Under the pieces are notes generated by a model. It was not told the origin of the DNA. It did no database searches and saw only the letters and a program-made list of their open reading frames with translations. Shown here piece by piece: positions 43,660 to 55,769 of a stretch of 64,000 bases of DNA. This stretch comes from Odontocerum albicorne (Eukaryota > Arthropoda > Insecta > Trichoptera > Odontoceridae): positions 24,398,986-24,462,985 of the forward strand of contig OX463848.1 of the NCBI GenBank assembly GCA_949825065.1. The letters are read 5' to 3'. Position numbers and translations under genes: made by a program. Position 1 is the first letter of the stretch. The number at the start of each line of letters is the position of its first letter.

Positions 43660-44030
43660 ACAATGTATGGTAGAGTACGAAATGACGTGAAGAGATACAA
43701 ATGTAAACTAAAGTTTGATGTATTATATTAAGCTGGAAGAAGAAGAGTAGTTTTAGATTGTTTAGACATGTAGAACAAATTAATATGAAGAAAGACTAAG
43801 AAGTATAAAATAAATTTCAGTGGAAGGCGCGGTAGAAGAACAAGAAAATATAGTTGGATCAAGGGAATAATATTTTGAAAGGAGGAAAGATAAAAAGTGA
43901 AAAAAAATCATAGGGGTTGGATGAGAGGGTGAGTGGGTGAAATGGGAAGAAATTTGTGTGTGTCGCGATAGCAATGTCTGACACCCAGTCCTATCTGCCC
44001 ACCCCGACAGGGAAATGTCGTAAAGATATG
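43660..44030 (+). pseudogene. LINE A copy
   Basis: TGTATGGTAGAGTACGAAAT (YGRVRNDV), ATTTCAGTGGAAGGCGCGGT, GAAAGGAGGAAAGATAAAAA and the 3' terminus GCCCACCCCGACAGGGAAAT. Several stops. Confidence 0.75.
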
Positions 44031-44039
44031 TTTGTAATG

Positions 44040-45645
44040 TTAAATTATGTATAAATGTTTGGTACTTTTTTTTTCATTGTTGTATTTTTGAATCCAAACT
44101 ATTTCTAGTGCAATTATGAAATATGTTCAATGAAACTTAAAACGAATAGTTTTCTCAAAACATGTAAAATTGGACTAAAAACATTTACATAAGAAAATCA
44201 TCTCGACATAGAAGGTAATAACACTTTAGCTGAAATTAATGTACGATATTAAGTAAAATAACTAAGAAATATCTTATTGAATGAACTAAAAAAATATTCA
44301 ACTTCGGATTCTGATTTTTCAAAACTCTAAACTATGAAGTTCTTAATTAATAAATTCTTTATCAAGTTTTGAACTAGTTATTTCAGATTTTTTTTAGAAT
44401 AAATGATTCATAATGCTACTTATAATATTAAGCGATATACGTTATTGTGTGTTAATACATTGTCAAGAATATTGTGACAGTAGGTGCGCATCATGCATGT
44501 GATGTAATTAGATATGAGACAGTAAGATTATATGTGTTATTTATGTTGAGTAACGATTGCAACGTGATAAGGTATGTTAACACTAAACTTTATAATTATT
44601 TGATAGGTATTGGCTGCATGCAGAATTTATTTTTCCTTTTCCCTATCAGTAGCATTATTCCTTCCGTTGATTACAGCCAAAGTACGACAGTTCTACATTA
44701 AGTCATACAGCCATTTTAACTGCGGACTCCCTAATTCTCTTAATCTCTTTTGCATCACTGAACTGAGTTTTGATTACAGGATCCGTGTCTTGCATACGAT
44801 GATATATTTTATTCTATATATTCTTCTTTTTTGTTCTTCAAAGTTCCTCTCTTTTTCTGAGGTTGGCGATCATATGGCTATCTTGAATTTTGAGACAGCA
44901 ACTCAAATGGCAGCAAAATAAATGGATCCCATATTCATACATTCAGGAGATCCACCTTTTCCCCACACTTTTTCTGCCATGAATTTTCTTCTGTAATATC
45001 AGTTGAAGGTACTCCTCGCTTTATACGTAGTAGTCTAACTTTCTTTCTTTGATAATGTATAATACGAGTATATAACTTCTTTATTTTTATTTTCAAGATG
45101 TCATCATTGCATACTTTGTCAATCTATGGAACTCTCAGCATACCTCGATATCACCACATTTTTTATAGTATCTTGATTATTTGTAGTGACCAGAGTAAGT
45201 GTTCATAATTAACACTATATAGGAGTACGGATAATATGTAGTAATGAAAAATTCGCATACGTTAGTCGAGATTGAAATCGTTGTAGCAAAGTAGATTCTG
45301 CATTTCGAAGAAGCGGCTTCGCGTCATCTCCAATCTTAGTTGGATCTATTGAAACTGGCCCCATGGATCATTCAGCCAGTAGATATTTACAATACATTGT
45401 CGGATTCCCTAAATAATTTCATTATTTATATCAAGAGATACGTACACTTGTCTGTACTTTATTTATAAAATAGAGATTTTGCCTTTGACAGATTCATTCT
45501 CAACCCACTCTTATTACAAGCTGTGTTAATCCTCCCCAGTAATACTTGTAGACTGTAAATTATACTTTATTATCAGTATCCAAATATATGTGATATTTGT
45601 TCAAATAGATAGATGTTACGTACATTCCATCACATGCCCCTTTTG
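44040..45645. other. Stretch without confident assignment
   Basis: A 103-codon frame (44610-44921) has no known domain. 44940-45410 looks like a decayed coding element on the minus strand, but no RT block could be confirmed. TACGAGTA occurs at 45063. Confidence 0.35.
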
Positions 45646-45649
45646 AGGT

Positions 45650-46140
45650 AGCCAGAGTGACAGACTTCAACGCTTGTTGATCAATGCACATATTTCTCAT
45701 TTCGTACACATTTATATATCTTTAAATTTCTCCAACTATCCTCTGCCTTATTATTTCTTGTCTACTTCCTTCTCGTTCTCCATTCATTTCAAATGTATAT
45801 ATTTGTTTTCAAACTCATTCTCTTAATGTGACCAAAGCCTCTCGAGATACCTTTCTAAATTATATTTTCAACATCCGTATTTAGCCATCAATTGTCCTCT
45901 ATCTGATCATTTCTTACTTTATCAAACATTCTTATACCAAATATTATACGCATTTCAACCGCATTTATTCTTCGCTTTAATCCTCGCTTTCAATGTCTAT
46001 GATTCACTTCCATATATCACGTTTGGCACTGCCACACTACTGTGTCTAACTGATAGATAACAGTTGATTTTAAAATCACACATTCTAGTTTTTTTCCCTA
46101 TTACGTGCTTGCAGCGCAATGCAATGTATAATTTTACTAT
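45650..46140 (-). pseudogene. LINE RT C-terminal relic, distant LINE A relative
   Basis: Minus strand reads KRRINAVEMRIIFGIRMFDK and then VRNDQIED, FGHIKRMSLKTN, the 'R..A.EM...R......DR.RN..I' and 'GH..RM' blocks shared with LINE A. Wording and spacing differ from the other copies, so it belongs to another subfamily. Stops are present. Confidence 0.6.
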
Positions 46141-46689
46141 CTGTAATTTATTCTGCTGAAATTATAAAACAAGCAATCAAGAGCTGTACAATTTAAATAT
46201 AAGCTCGCCCAGGCTATTCAGCGCATAGAATTAGAAACAATTCAGGGTTATATAAATATAAGTGTATGTATTTAGGCATGCAACATTACATCTTATTCAT
46301 GAAGATAAGACTTTCGTAAAACTAAGATTTCAACATTAACATTTGTTTAACTTGATATTATTTTTATACACATAAAATATAAATCTGAGAATATCATGTT
46401 AGCAAAAATATTTTTTTTTCGTAAAAAAGGCGGATTTTTCATATCATTTGATACCTGTTGAGTACTTGCATTACAGACATTTTTGCTTTGATAAGTTGTG
46501 CAATTTTATCGAGTTAAAAATTTAAATAATCTATCCGCAATCGAATCACGCATTCGCAAATTCAATGAACGTAATAATTAAATCTAGTACTAAGTTATTA
46601 TATTGTGTATTTTGAATTCTTTTCAAACAAAAAATATTTTTAATTTTCTTAGAACTTCAAAGTGAAATCCTATGTAAAGCCTTAGAGAC

Positions 46690-47040
46690 ACATATATACC
46701 ATAACGCCGTTCCCCTACGGAGGAGGCAGAGAGGACAGAGTGACAAACTTGCATATTGTGACCCACATTTTAAAAATTTTAATTAATAAAACATAAACTT
46801 TTTTTAGTCTTTCTTCTTTCATTCGTTTAACATGCCCACACACTTACAGAGTTTTTTAAAAAATTTTTCTTAATATATCAGCCTTTAGTTCATATTTGTT
46901 CTTAATCACTTCATTCCGTATTGTGCTATACATTTTTTGTATCTCCATTTATTCTTCTTAGTGCACACATATCTACATAATTTATTCGGTTCCTTTAATT
47001 CCATTTTGACGGTCACGTTTCACTCCCATATTCTATTTAA
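46690..47040 (-). pseudogene. LINE A copy
   Basis: The 3' terminus CATAACGCCGTTCCCCTACG, then TTTCATTCGTTTAACATGCC, GCCTTTAGTTCATATTTGTT and CGGTCACGTTTCACTCCCAT in reverse family order, with internal deletions. Confidence 0.7.
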
Positions 47041-47049
47041 ATAAGTAAG

Positions 47050-47965
47050 AAATTTTAATCAGTTTCAAGAAGACAGAAAATTTTAATTTATATGTATTAT
47101 GCATGAATGATTTATGATACAAGTGAATGTTTAACGCAAACAACCAAATGTAATTGACAGTCAATTACGCAGTTCACTTTGTATCACTTTGTTAAATGTT
47201 TGTTCAGTTTTACTGCATCTGCGAGTAATTCGTTGATTAGACTGTGAATTTATTGGGTCAGAGCCGTTTACATATTCTTTATGAAATCAAATATGCTTTT
47301 GAGGCTTATCACGTTTTAAACTTACTTTTGATGTACTCGTATTTTTTTAAAATTTCATGAATCAATTTACATCATCAATTAAACCTTAATCATCCCGTTA
47401 CAGCCTTAATTCTTTCTTACCGACAACAAGGTGTACAAATAAGCATTCAGATGATTCGAGCACGTAAAATAATGAATCATAAAACAAATCTATGCAAATA
47501 GTATGAGAAGTTTGGGAGACCTATAAAAACGTGACATAACCGGATTAATACATTTTTGAAAAATCTTTATAATATGGGAGTATGCATGACGATAGGCTAT
47601 CTCTTCGTCGATCAAGCATGATTGTCAGCTATTCTATATACGGAAGACGCCAATGCGTGTATTGGTTTATATTGTGTACGATATTACACTTCAGCAAACA
47701 TAGTCTTGACAGATTAAACCCAAAGTTCTGATGGCAAAGATATCAATGATCCAAGACGATCGGCATGTTTGATCGGCTATATAGCGCTTTATTTAATAGG
47801 GATATAAGAATTTATAGTTTGCAGCACATAATCTACAAATAATATGTAAAACGGTCTAAGAGTAAAACGTGTTTAAAATTAAATCCGAAGTTTCGAATTT
47901 TCGTAATATGTTTAAATACTAATTTCTTGTATATACGGATTATTGTCTTTCATATCTGTGTCCGG
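47050..47965. other. Unassigned spacer
   Basis: No gene or known repeat recognised. TACTCGTA at 47334-47341 is the only marked word. Confidence 0.35.
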
Positions 47966-47973
47966 ACTATCAA

Positions 47974-48040
47974 TTATGCCACGTGTTTCCAATTATTAAC
48001 TATGTCACGTGTTTCCAATTATTAATTATCCCACGTGAAG
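47974..48040. repeat. 26-bp tandem repeat with three CACGTG E-boxes
   Basis: CACGTG occurs at 47980, 48006 and 48032, exactly 26 bp apart, within units reading CACGTGTTTCCAATTATTAA. CACGTG is the palindromic binding site of several bHLH factors. Whether it is functional or only a small satellite cannot be told from sequence. Confidence 0.75.
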
Positions 48041-48660
48041 GCAACAGAAAACGCCCTATCATTCACAACACTCAGGTCTTGCCTAGAGCATGTAGTCCCA
48101 ATATTCGTCAAAAACTATCGTGTTGTGAGTCATGTATATCCCCATAATCATATACAGTGCTACTTTCGTCCAAGCGCTACTTTCAACCCCATTTACGCAT
48201 ACTCACTTTGCATCTAGTCAATCCTACTCTAGTCTATTCAAAGCTCTCCAAACAGGCCAAGGCAGTTGGTCTCCAGACACCATCTTTTTAGAGAGCTCCA
48301 TCCAGTCGTCAGGTGTTTTATATTTCCACTTTAGAAAACGCACTTGTTCTGAGAAATCTTCAGCTTTGCAATTAAATGATAGATGACATCAAGCGGTTTG
48401 TCGGAGATCGATGGACATGAATGGAGAGAGGAACCAAGTGGAATTGAGAGCCAAAGATGAGGTATACGTGCTGTAGTTGACTAAAATAGGTTAAAATTAT
48501 GATGAATGTACATTTTTTCCTGCAAATATTGTGTCAACGATGATGAAAATTAATCAATAAATTATATTTATCTTTACAATCTTCTTACATAAATGTCAAT
48601 TACCTTGAATACGTTGCAACATCTAAGAAGAAAGAAGCGTTATTTAATAGCAAAATTAAA
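48041..48660. other. Less AT-rich stretch of unknown nature
   Basis: Overlapping frames of 60 and 84 codons (48035-48386) lack a recognisable domain. Sequence such as CCAAACAGGCCAAGGCAGTT and GGAGATCGATGGACATGAAT suggests a decayed coding element, but no motif confirms it. Confidence 0.3.
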
Positions 48661-48676
48661 AAGCACTTAATCGGAC

Positions 48677-48872
48677 GAGTTCCGTGGCGTAGTTGATAAG
48701 ACGTTTGATTTCCGCCCGAGGGTTTGGGTTCTATTCCCAATGTCATCTAAAAAAAATAAAGTTAAAAAAAGTGTCACAGTTGGGTAGAAAAGTTTGTCTG
48801 GTACCACCGAGAATCGAATTCACAAATCTCAGGTGGAAGTCAAGCATCTTACTAACTTGATCACGGGGTTCG
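48677..48872. mobile_element. Two SINE B heads, head-to-head inverted
   Basis: A plus-strand head (48677-48748: TTCCGTGGCGTAGTTGATAA, TTTGGGTTCTATTCCCAATG) and a minus-strand head (48800-48872: GTACCACCGAGAATCGAATT, AGCATCTTACTAACTTGATC) face each other across 50 bp. The SINE bodies are missing on both sides. The heads differ too much to be one recent inversion. Confidence 0.65.
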
Positions 48873-49434
48873 CCATATTACTTGTAATTTAATTAAAACT
48901 ATTTATTTATGACGCGCAGTCATTTGGGTACTTTATAAAAGTGCTCAAGTTCACGGGGAGTACCTTCCGACGATGATAAGTTATGGAAGGCGATCTGATA
49001 CCAACTTGACTTTGAAAGAAAGTTATTATGAGCCTTGCGCAGTCGATAACAATAATTGTACTCGCAATTTGCAATGCAATGTCTTTTTGCAAGATGCTTC
49101 ATTAACAGCGATTACAATATTGACCCTGTAAGTCAAGGTATACGATATAATGTAATATTCTTTGTAATATACCATTCGGAAATATCGCATCACTTGAGTG
49201 ATAAACCATGGTTTGTAAAATTAAAATGATTTTTCTTCTGATCTTGTTAAATTAGTGTGGATAAATAACACATTATTAGCGGTCGTGATCTTAGGGTTTA
49301 AGTATTTACGATAAGCAACTGGGCGCTTCTGGTTCGTTTCCTGAGGGTTCCCTTCTGGATTGGTTTACTCTTAGATTGTTAGAATTTGTGTTTTTCTGTA
49401 GCTTATATGCTATTTTAAGTAATATAAAAATTGT

Positions 49435-49800
49435 ATGCGCCGATTATGGACACGAGAAGAATATATGGAGTGACACAAGTATGACAGAATACGGCATGAA
49501 GTGATAAGGGATAGATGAGATTTTTTAGGCTTATATGTTCTGTAAGATGAAGAAAAGCACGCTGAGAGCGTTTGGGCAGATGGAACGAATAAAATAAGAA
49601 AACTGACAAAACAGACATTTAGTTGGTGCAAATGTGAGTGGTAGATGTGTAAGAGAAAGACCAAAGAAAGTGTGGTTGAATAAAGTAAATGATAATCTGA
49701 AATAAAGAAACATGGAAAGTCAGAAATTGTAGTTATATGAAAAGTTGTATATATATGAGAAGAGGCTAAGGATGTGGGGAAACGGCGTAATGATATGTAT
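49435..49800 (+). pseudogene. LINE A copy
   Basis: GACAGAATACGGCATGAAGT, GATGAAGAAAAGCACGCTGA, AAATGTGAGTGGTAGATGTG and AGAAAGACCAAAGAAAGTGT, ending with GGGGAAACGGCGTAATGATA. The coding reading is broken by stops. Confidence 0.75.
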
Positions 49801-50332
49801 GTATAACACTTTTTTCATTTTTTTAAATAAAATATGTGATATTATTATAAATAACACACCGATTGAGAACATTGTCATGGTATTATTGTTTCAAAGTATT
49901 ATTGTTTCAAAGGAAGACAAAATAGACTCACATGAAGATGACAGATGAGAATCTGTCGAAAGTTCGTAGATAATTTACTCAAATTACTTGGATAACCGTA
50001 AAACCAAAATGCCATATTCACTTATCCTTGAAAATCTATATCCGTGAAAACATATTGTTACTATTTATGCTACAAAACTCCGTCTCAATATTTTCAGTCA
50101 ATAACTTTTTATAACGTTACCGACCGAATCCACAACAAGGGTGTCTTCGTTTTATAGTTATGTATTTAAAAAGCACTTATCTTTATAACTTTTCTGAAGA
50201 TTGAAATATTTGTGTCTTCGGATACTGTAGACTCTGAATATTCCATGAATGATTACTAAGTATTACATATTTTCTCAGTTTGCCTCAAAAAGACCGATTG
50301 TAATGTTAAGACCTAGATTTTATCCAGATCCA

Positions 50333-50480
50333 GCGCATTCCAGATTGTAGTGGGGTAATTCCAGTGCCGATGATATTTTATCGCGCATTCCAGATTGTAG
50401 TGAGGTAATTACAGTGCTGATGATATTTTATCGCGCATTCCAGATTATAGTGGGGTAATTCCAGTGCTGATGATATTTTC
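50333..50480. repeat. Tandem array, 50-bp unit, 3 copies
   Basis: GCGCATTCCAGATT starts at 50333, 50383 and 50433. Units differ at a few bases (GTGGGG/GTGAGG, TTCCAG/TTACAG). Confidence 0.9.
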
Positions 50481-51049
50481 AAGTGTATATTATTTGTGAG
50501 ACTTATGTTGCGCATTTTTGTAATATTTTTTATTAAGTGTAACAACTTCGTATATTATTGAAAATCGTAGAAAGATTTCTAAAAAAAACCTTGTATTGCA
50601 TTGTATAAAATTTTCGACATATAGAGCGATGTTATTCAACCTTTTTGTACTCCCAAACAACCTCGTTATTATTTTTGCACCCCCATATTTGTATATCTAA
50701 TATATGTTACAACAAGCAAACCTCAGCAATTGAATTTTCAGTGTTTAAAAGAAGTACACTTTTTACTTATGTGCAATCAAGCATATGATAAAACACATTT
50801 TATGCTCGTGTTTTGTGTTGTCTGGCAAATTATCAGTTACAACAATACGAAACATGATTAGCTAAAAAATAGAATAACTCATCGTTTCCTTGCATCATCA
50901 CTAAAGTTAATAATGGCAATAGTGTAATTACTACAAAATATGATAAAATAAAAAAATAGGTTTCGTTAGGTCTAAAATATTATTGTTTCTTGTTAATCTC
51001 TCGCGTACCCCTGATTAAATAATGTCAGTATATAATACTTAACTTAACG

Positions 51050-51228
51050 TGCATTTGCTTAATTACCTTGTGGAAATATCTTCCAACTAAATAGAAATAT
51101 ATTTAGAAAAGATTTCAGTTAAACTGTACTGAAATATTTTTGAAATCTGAATACCAACAGGAATCGACCCCGCAACCCTCGCACTGAAAGACAGGTGTCA
51201 TCAACTAGGCCACGGAAGTTGTCGAACA
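51050..51228 (-). mobile_element. SINE A
   Basis: CCTTGTGGAAATATCTTCCA, CCAACAGGAATCGACCCCGC (B box) and GGTGTCATCAACTAGGCCAC (A box). Confidence 0.7.
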
Positions 51229-51320
51229 TGATGGTTGGTCTTTTAATTTTCATGAAAGGTTTTTACTTTTGACTGTTTTGGTCAAAGCTGATTAAGGGCC
51301 TTCTTCTGTAAGGCTTCATT

Positions 51321-51405
51321 ATGTTTTATGTAAAAGGAAAAATAAGTAAATAAAAAATGTATATAAAATTTTTTATTTACTTATTTTTTCTTTTACATAA
51401 AACAT
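51321..51405. repeat. Hairpin, 37-bp arms with one mismatch
   Basis: Arms 51321-51357 and 51369-51405 pair at 36 of 37 positions around an 11-base AT loop. The one difference (G facing T) would be a G-U pair in a plus-strand transcript. The arm contains TTATGTAAAAGGAAAAATAA. Confidence 0.9.
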
Positions 51406-52103
51406 GGCACCACAAAGTGAAACGATAGTATTTTCGAAGATTCAAGAAATAACATACTTTATTATGTAAACTTTTGGATACATCTGTTTTGGTTTCAACT
51501 TGAATAGATTTGACTAATTAAAAGGTATATACCATCTGTTGAAAGGTTCAAAAAATACATGTCTCTTTTTTCGAGATCCTGTGGATATCACGTGTTTGAG
51601 TTCATATCGCATCGAAAATCGTCGTAAATTAAAAAAAAAAAACCTTAAAAAATTCCAAAGAAATATAATCTAGAAATTAATAGCCAGATTTTTTTTTCTT
51701 AAATAATGTCAGTTGTTGTGTAATCAGTTTTCATGATTGTTGAAAATTTTGCGTCAACAATGTGATAATGGAATAAATATTTGATTGATCGAGGACAGGA
51801 TGAAACAAGAAACAATAGAATTTATCGATTGGGGATTGTCGTGACAATTTAATTCATTTACAATACAATACATTGATATTTCGAGAATTTTATTGATATT
51901 GATCGTCATTAGAGTAAAATCAAAATCAAATTCGATGACATTCAGTTGTAGATTAGATCAAAATATATTCATCGACCGCGTGTTACACTGCTTAACAATG
52001 ACATTTTTTAAGAAACAAAAGAAAGTAATTCTTTATAGATTTGGGGCGCTGAATTCGAAAACGATATTAGCGTTTGTTGATTGGCTGCTGTTTTAATGGT
52101 GTA

Positions 52104-52620
52104 TTTGGTTGTCTGAAAGTAATTTCGTATTTCTAGGATAGATGTCATTTGAACAAAATTTTCGTTGCTAACATCATTCAAAAACGCACTGTTTAGTAAT
52201 TACTATGAAAGGTAATAGTGTAGGTCATTTTTTTCGAATATTGTTAATTTTTATGTTATTTTGAAGATGCTACCGAATATATTTTTTTATGGTTCTTGAT
52301 ACTTTTTTTCTGTAAAGGAAAAAAATGCAACACAAACCAAAAACATATATATACAGTATAAAGCGACGACGCACTAACCGATCGTGGGTATCAAATGTGG
52401 TTTGAAAAAATCCGTTATGGTTATACGAGACTCGAAGCTGGTGCCCATTCTGGAAAGTCGACTACCGCTGATGACAACCAAACTAAGACTTTGACCTAGA
52501 ATAATCAGCGTTTTACTACATGAGAGATTACTGAGATTCCAAAAATATCGAAAACCACCGTCCGTGAGTACATTGGTACAATTTTGTGTTCGAATTTGAT
52601 CTAAAAACACGACATTATTT
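52104..52620 (+). pseudogene. Mellifera-type mariner, N-terminal half
   Basis: The left end TA then TTGGTTGTCTGAAAGTAATT resembles the terminal repeat of mellifera-subfamily mariners. From about 52385 the frame reads YQMWFEKIRYGYTRLEAGAH and then SGKSTTADDNQTKTL, followed after two stops by EITEIPKISKTTVREYIGTI. This is the paired helix-turn-helix DNA-binding region. The DD34D catalytic half and the right terminal repeat are missing. It is the best preserved of four mariner relics in the window. Confidence 0.75.
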
Positions 52621-52844
52621 TCCAGAGAACCTATTATACGAAATATTAAATTAAATTACCCCCAAATTTTATACCGTGTGCCTTTTATACCCTATATACT
52701 CGTATAACTTAAAACAGATGAGTAAATTTTTTTGCTGTTATTACAAATATATATATATTTAAAATAGCATAATGAATTGAATTCTGATTAACGACCAAAT
52801 TAATTAAATTCTAAAAGTGGGAAGAGTTAAAGCATTTATAAAGG

Positions 52845-52945
52845 ACAGTATGCTTAACGAGGTGTGTAAACGTGACTGATGCGAAAGATGTCTGCCAGGA
52901 TATAATGAAGTGTATATCTGTTCTCCTTGCCAACCCCATTACGGA
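52845..52945 (+). pseudogene. LINE A 3'-end fragment
   Basis: GATGCGAAAGATGTCTGCCA and CTCCTTGCCAACCCCATTAC match the EEAKDVC region and the 3' terminus of LINE A. Confidence 0.5.
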
Positions 52946-53044
52946 CATTGTGTGTTAATGATTATGATGAGCTGTCTTACGAGTTTATGCATACATTCAA
53001 ATTTAAAACGCTTTAACGTGAAATTATATTTTTTAACGTTTCAT

Positions 53045-53230
53045 ACCATACAGCCTGGCAAGCTTATTGTAATTTATCAATCTCTTCCTACCAACTAGAA
53101 ATATGTTAAAAATACCTAAAATCAAAGCAAACTGGAACCTTTTTAAAATAAATTGTGTTTCAGCGGGAATCGAACCCGTAACCTCCAAGTTGAAAAACAG
53201 ACGTCTTATCAACTAGACCACAACGATCGT
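53045..53230 (-). mobile_element. SINE A
   Basis: CATACAGCCTGGCAAGCTTA, CTTCCTACCAACTAGAAATA, GCGGGAATCGAACCCGTAAC (B box) and GACGTCTTATCAACTAGACC (A box). Confidence 0.8.
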
Positions 53231-53239
53231 TACATATCG

Positions 53240-55555
53240 AAACGGTGGTATAAAAGTGATATGTTTGTTATCATGATTTGTGTTATGAATTTTAATAAAT
53301 TTTTATTCCATTGAGGAGTAAAAATAAAAGTTTATCCAATTAAACCTTATATCGAAGTCTGATGTGGAGGCCAGAGTGTTAACATTTCGATGAATATGTA
53401 TATACACCTATTTATGAAATAATTTCTAATGCAATTTCTCCAGTAATTATAGTTATATTTTTTACGTCAATTTTCATGTGTTAAAGACATTGAACTGAAA
53501 AAAATCGGTCAAGACAATCCGCCTACTGGCTGTGCGCGATGTTGCGACTTAAAACGAATATGATATTGCGAAAACCTAGAAGGTTGCAGTACCGGGATGG
53601 AGTGCATGTTGCATAACAACTGGAATTATTCGATCGACATGTGGTGGACTCGGCTCACTCCCAGCCACTGGTGAAACAAGTGTATCCAAATTTGGAGGCG
53701 GTCAATGTTTATTCATTTATTAATAAATGGTATATTTTACCTAATAACAATAATAATAAAAAAACATCAGTGTATACTTTATATATTATATAACAAAAGA
53801 TAGCATATTAAAAAAAATAAATAATACAATTACAATAAAAATAAATACAAAGAAATAAAAAAATTAAACCATATGAGTCACCAACGCAATGCGTAGCCGT
53901 CCAAAGGCGGATACCAAATCGGGCGTCACTCTTGAGATCAATGTAAAAGGGGTATATAGATGCGCACAAACAAAATTCAACGTGAACACCACAAGTACAA
54001 CCAAAAGTTAAAATCGCCCCCACAACATTCAATATCGCAAAATACATACATACCAGATATGGTGGAACTTAAATCCGTCACCCATCAGACAATTGGCGTA
54101 GGTTTTCTAATTGAATAAACTAAATATTATTACTTTTATGCTGTTCAGTGTTGGTTAGATTGCCAGCTGTCATATTGTACTTATATCTGTTGCCATTTTT
54201 GCGGTCATCTGGATCAATCCGCAGATCACATTCTGTGGTACTGCGATGATAATCAAGTCAATGATTTCCGAATGGAACTCTATTCAGTCTTACATCGATT
54301 TATTTTCGGAACGATTGGCCACTCCGATTTAGTGGCATCAAAGGATAGTTTTACTACATTCGATTTTTTTGTGAAAGTACAGGCAACTTGCTGAGCTGTT
54401 TGAACTTCAGTGAGCCACTTTATAAGTATATTTACTGTGTTGTGAGTAATTTTCCTTCTTCCGTGATGTCGGACCTTAAGTCTGGCGTCAATACTTTTCT
54501 TTTCACACTCCCTGGACAGCCCCTTTGGACAGTTTCTTCTTCATCACTATGTGACGTTTCGTTCATAAAAAATAAAGAAGATTTCGATCGCGCTGGGTGA
54601 AAACTTATAATATTTTGTCCCCCATAACAGCGTGGGTGGTGGTGGGACCGAACTGAACTGTGCGTATACTCTTATTGTGGGTCAGGCCAATTCACACTCG
54701 ATAAGCAGCAGCGGTATATGAACGACATATTATTTTCTTCAATGGCCCCATTGTTGAAGCTATAATATATTCATCAACAATGTGATAGTTATTGCTTGAA
54801 TAGTGCATACACGAATGTTATCTCTTTAAAATAATAAAACTTTGCTGGATATTTCTGAGATTTTTTGTTGAAGATTTATGCACGTGTTCTAATTTAATAC
54901 ATCTTTGCAAAATTAAAATCGCGTTAAATAATACATTTTGTATGAAAATCGGAGCTCGGTGAATCCTTCTGCACGGAAGTCTAATAATTTATCGTGCGGC
55001 CATGCACTTCTACAAAAACACTAAACTACCGTTAGTCGCATATTTTTTGCTTCATCGGTCAAACGATTTTAAACTTCCCTTTCAAGTCACTCAAATTCTC
55101 ACATCGAGTCTTCCCAGTTGTTCGAGATGACGTTTCATCATCCTCCGAACAAGAAACCCTCTTCCTTTAATCAGCTATGTATTTTGTTACGTTGAGGAAA
55201 ACATCTTCCACATATCTCAGTCAGCTATCTATTTTAAAGAGAGGCGGCACCTGTGGGGCTGGGAACTCCATAGTATTCAGCATCACACGTGTTGTTATCA
55301 CAAGACAAAGAACTATTCTTATACATTGGTGTAACGGACTTAGTTCCTGCATCTTTCGTGTCGCAATATTATCAGTTTACTCAATAGTATGAAAAAGATC
55401 AAATTACAATAATATATGATACACACTACAAAATTGTGTTTTATTATATCAATAATAATACTATTACATATGTTTATGGGAAAAATAAATGTCACTTCAG
55501 TATTCTTTACGAACCAAAACATTCATTAAGTAAAATATAATACGAGTATATCGAC
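53240..55555. other. Stretch without recognised genes or repeats
   Basis: A 79-codon minus-strand frame (53808-54047) and a 70-codon plus frame (54388-54600) are present, but neither shows a known domain. 54950-55015 (CACGGAAGTCTAATAATTTA) may be a trace of repeat D. TACGAGTA occurs at 55541. Confidence 0.35.
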
Positions 55556-55559
55556 AACT

Positions 55560-55765
55560 CTAAGAATCAGCACACTTCAGAAAAAAACGTGTCACATGAA
55601 ATAATGGAACACTGAAAGAAAAAAAATATATACTCAAATATAATCAAAGAAAATGTATTTATTGAATTGAAAACAAATAAGATAAAAGGAATAACCGGTT
55701 TCCCAGTCAAGATTTAAAATTGAGGAAATGCCGGAGAAGGACCCTCTTCTACTTAATAATATTCA
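55560..55765. repeat. Dispersed repeat K, copy 3
   Basis: CCCAGTCAAGATTTAAAATT and the following GAGGAAATGCCGGAGAAGGA correspond to 8210-8260; CACACTTCAG lies to the left as in copy 1. Confidence 0.5.
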
Positions 55766-55769
55766 TATT

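Noticed and set aside
53808..54047. 79-codon cysteine-containing minus-strand frame as a host exon
   Set aside because: No splice signals or known domain; hydrophobic content follows base composition.
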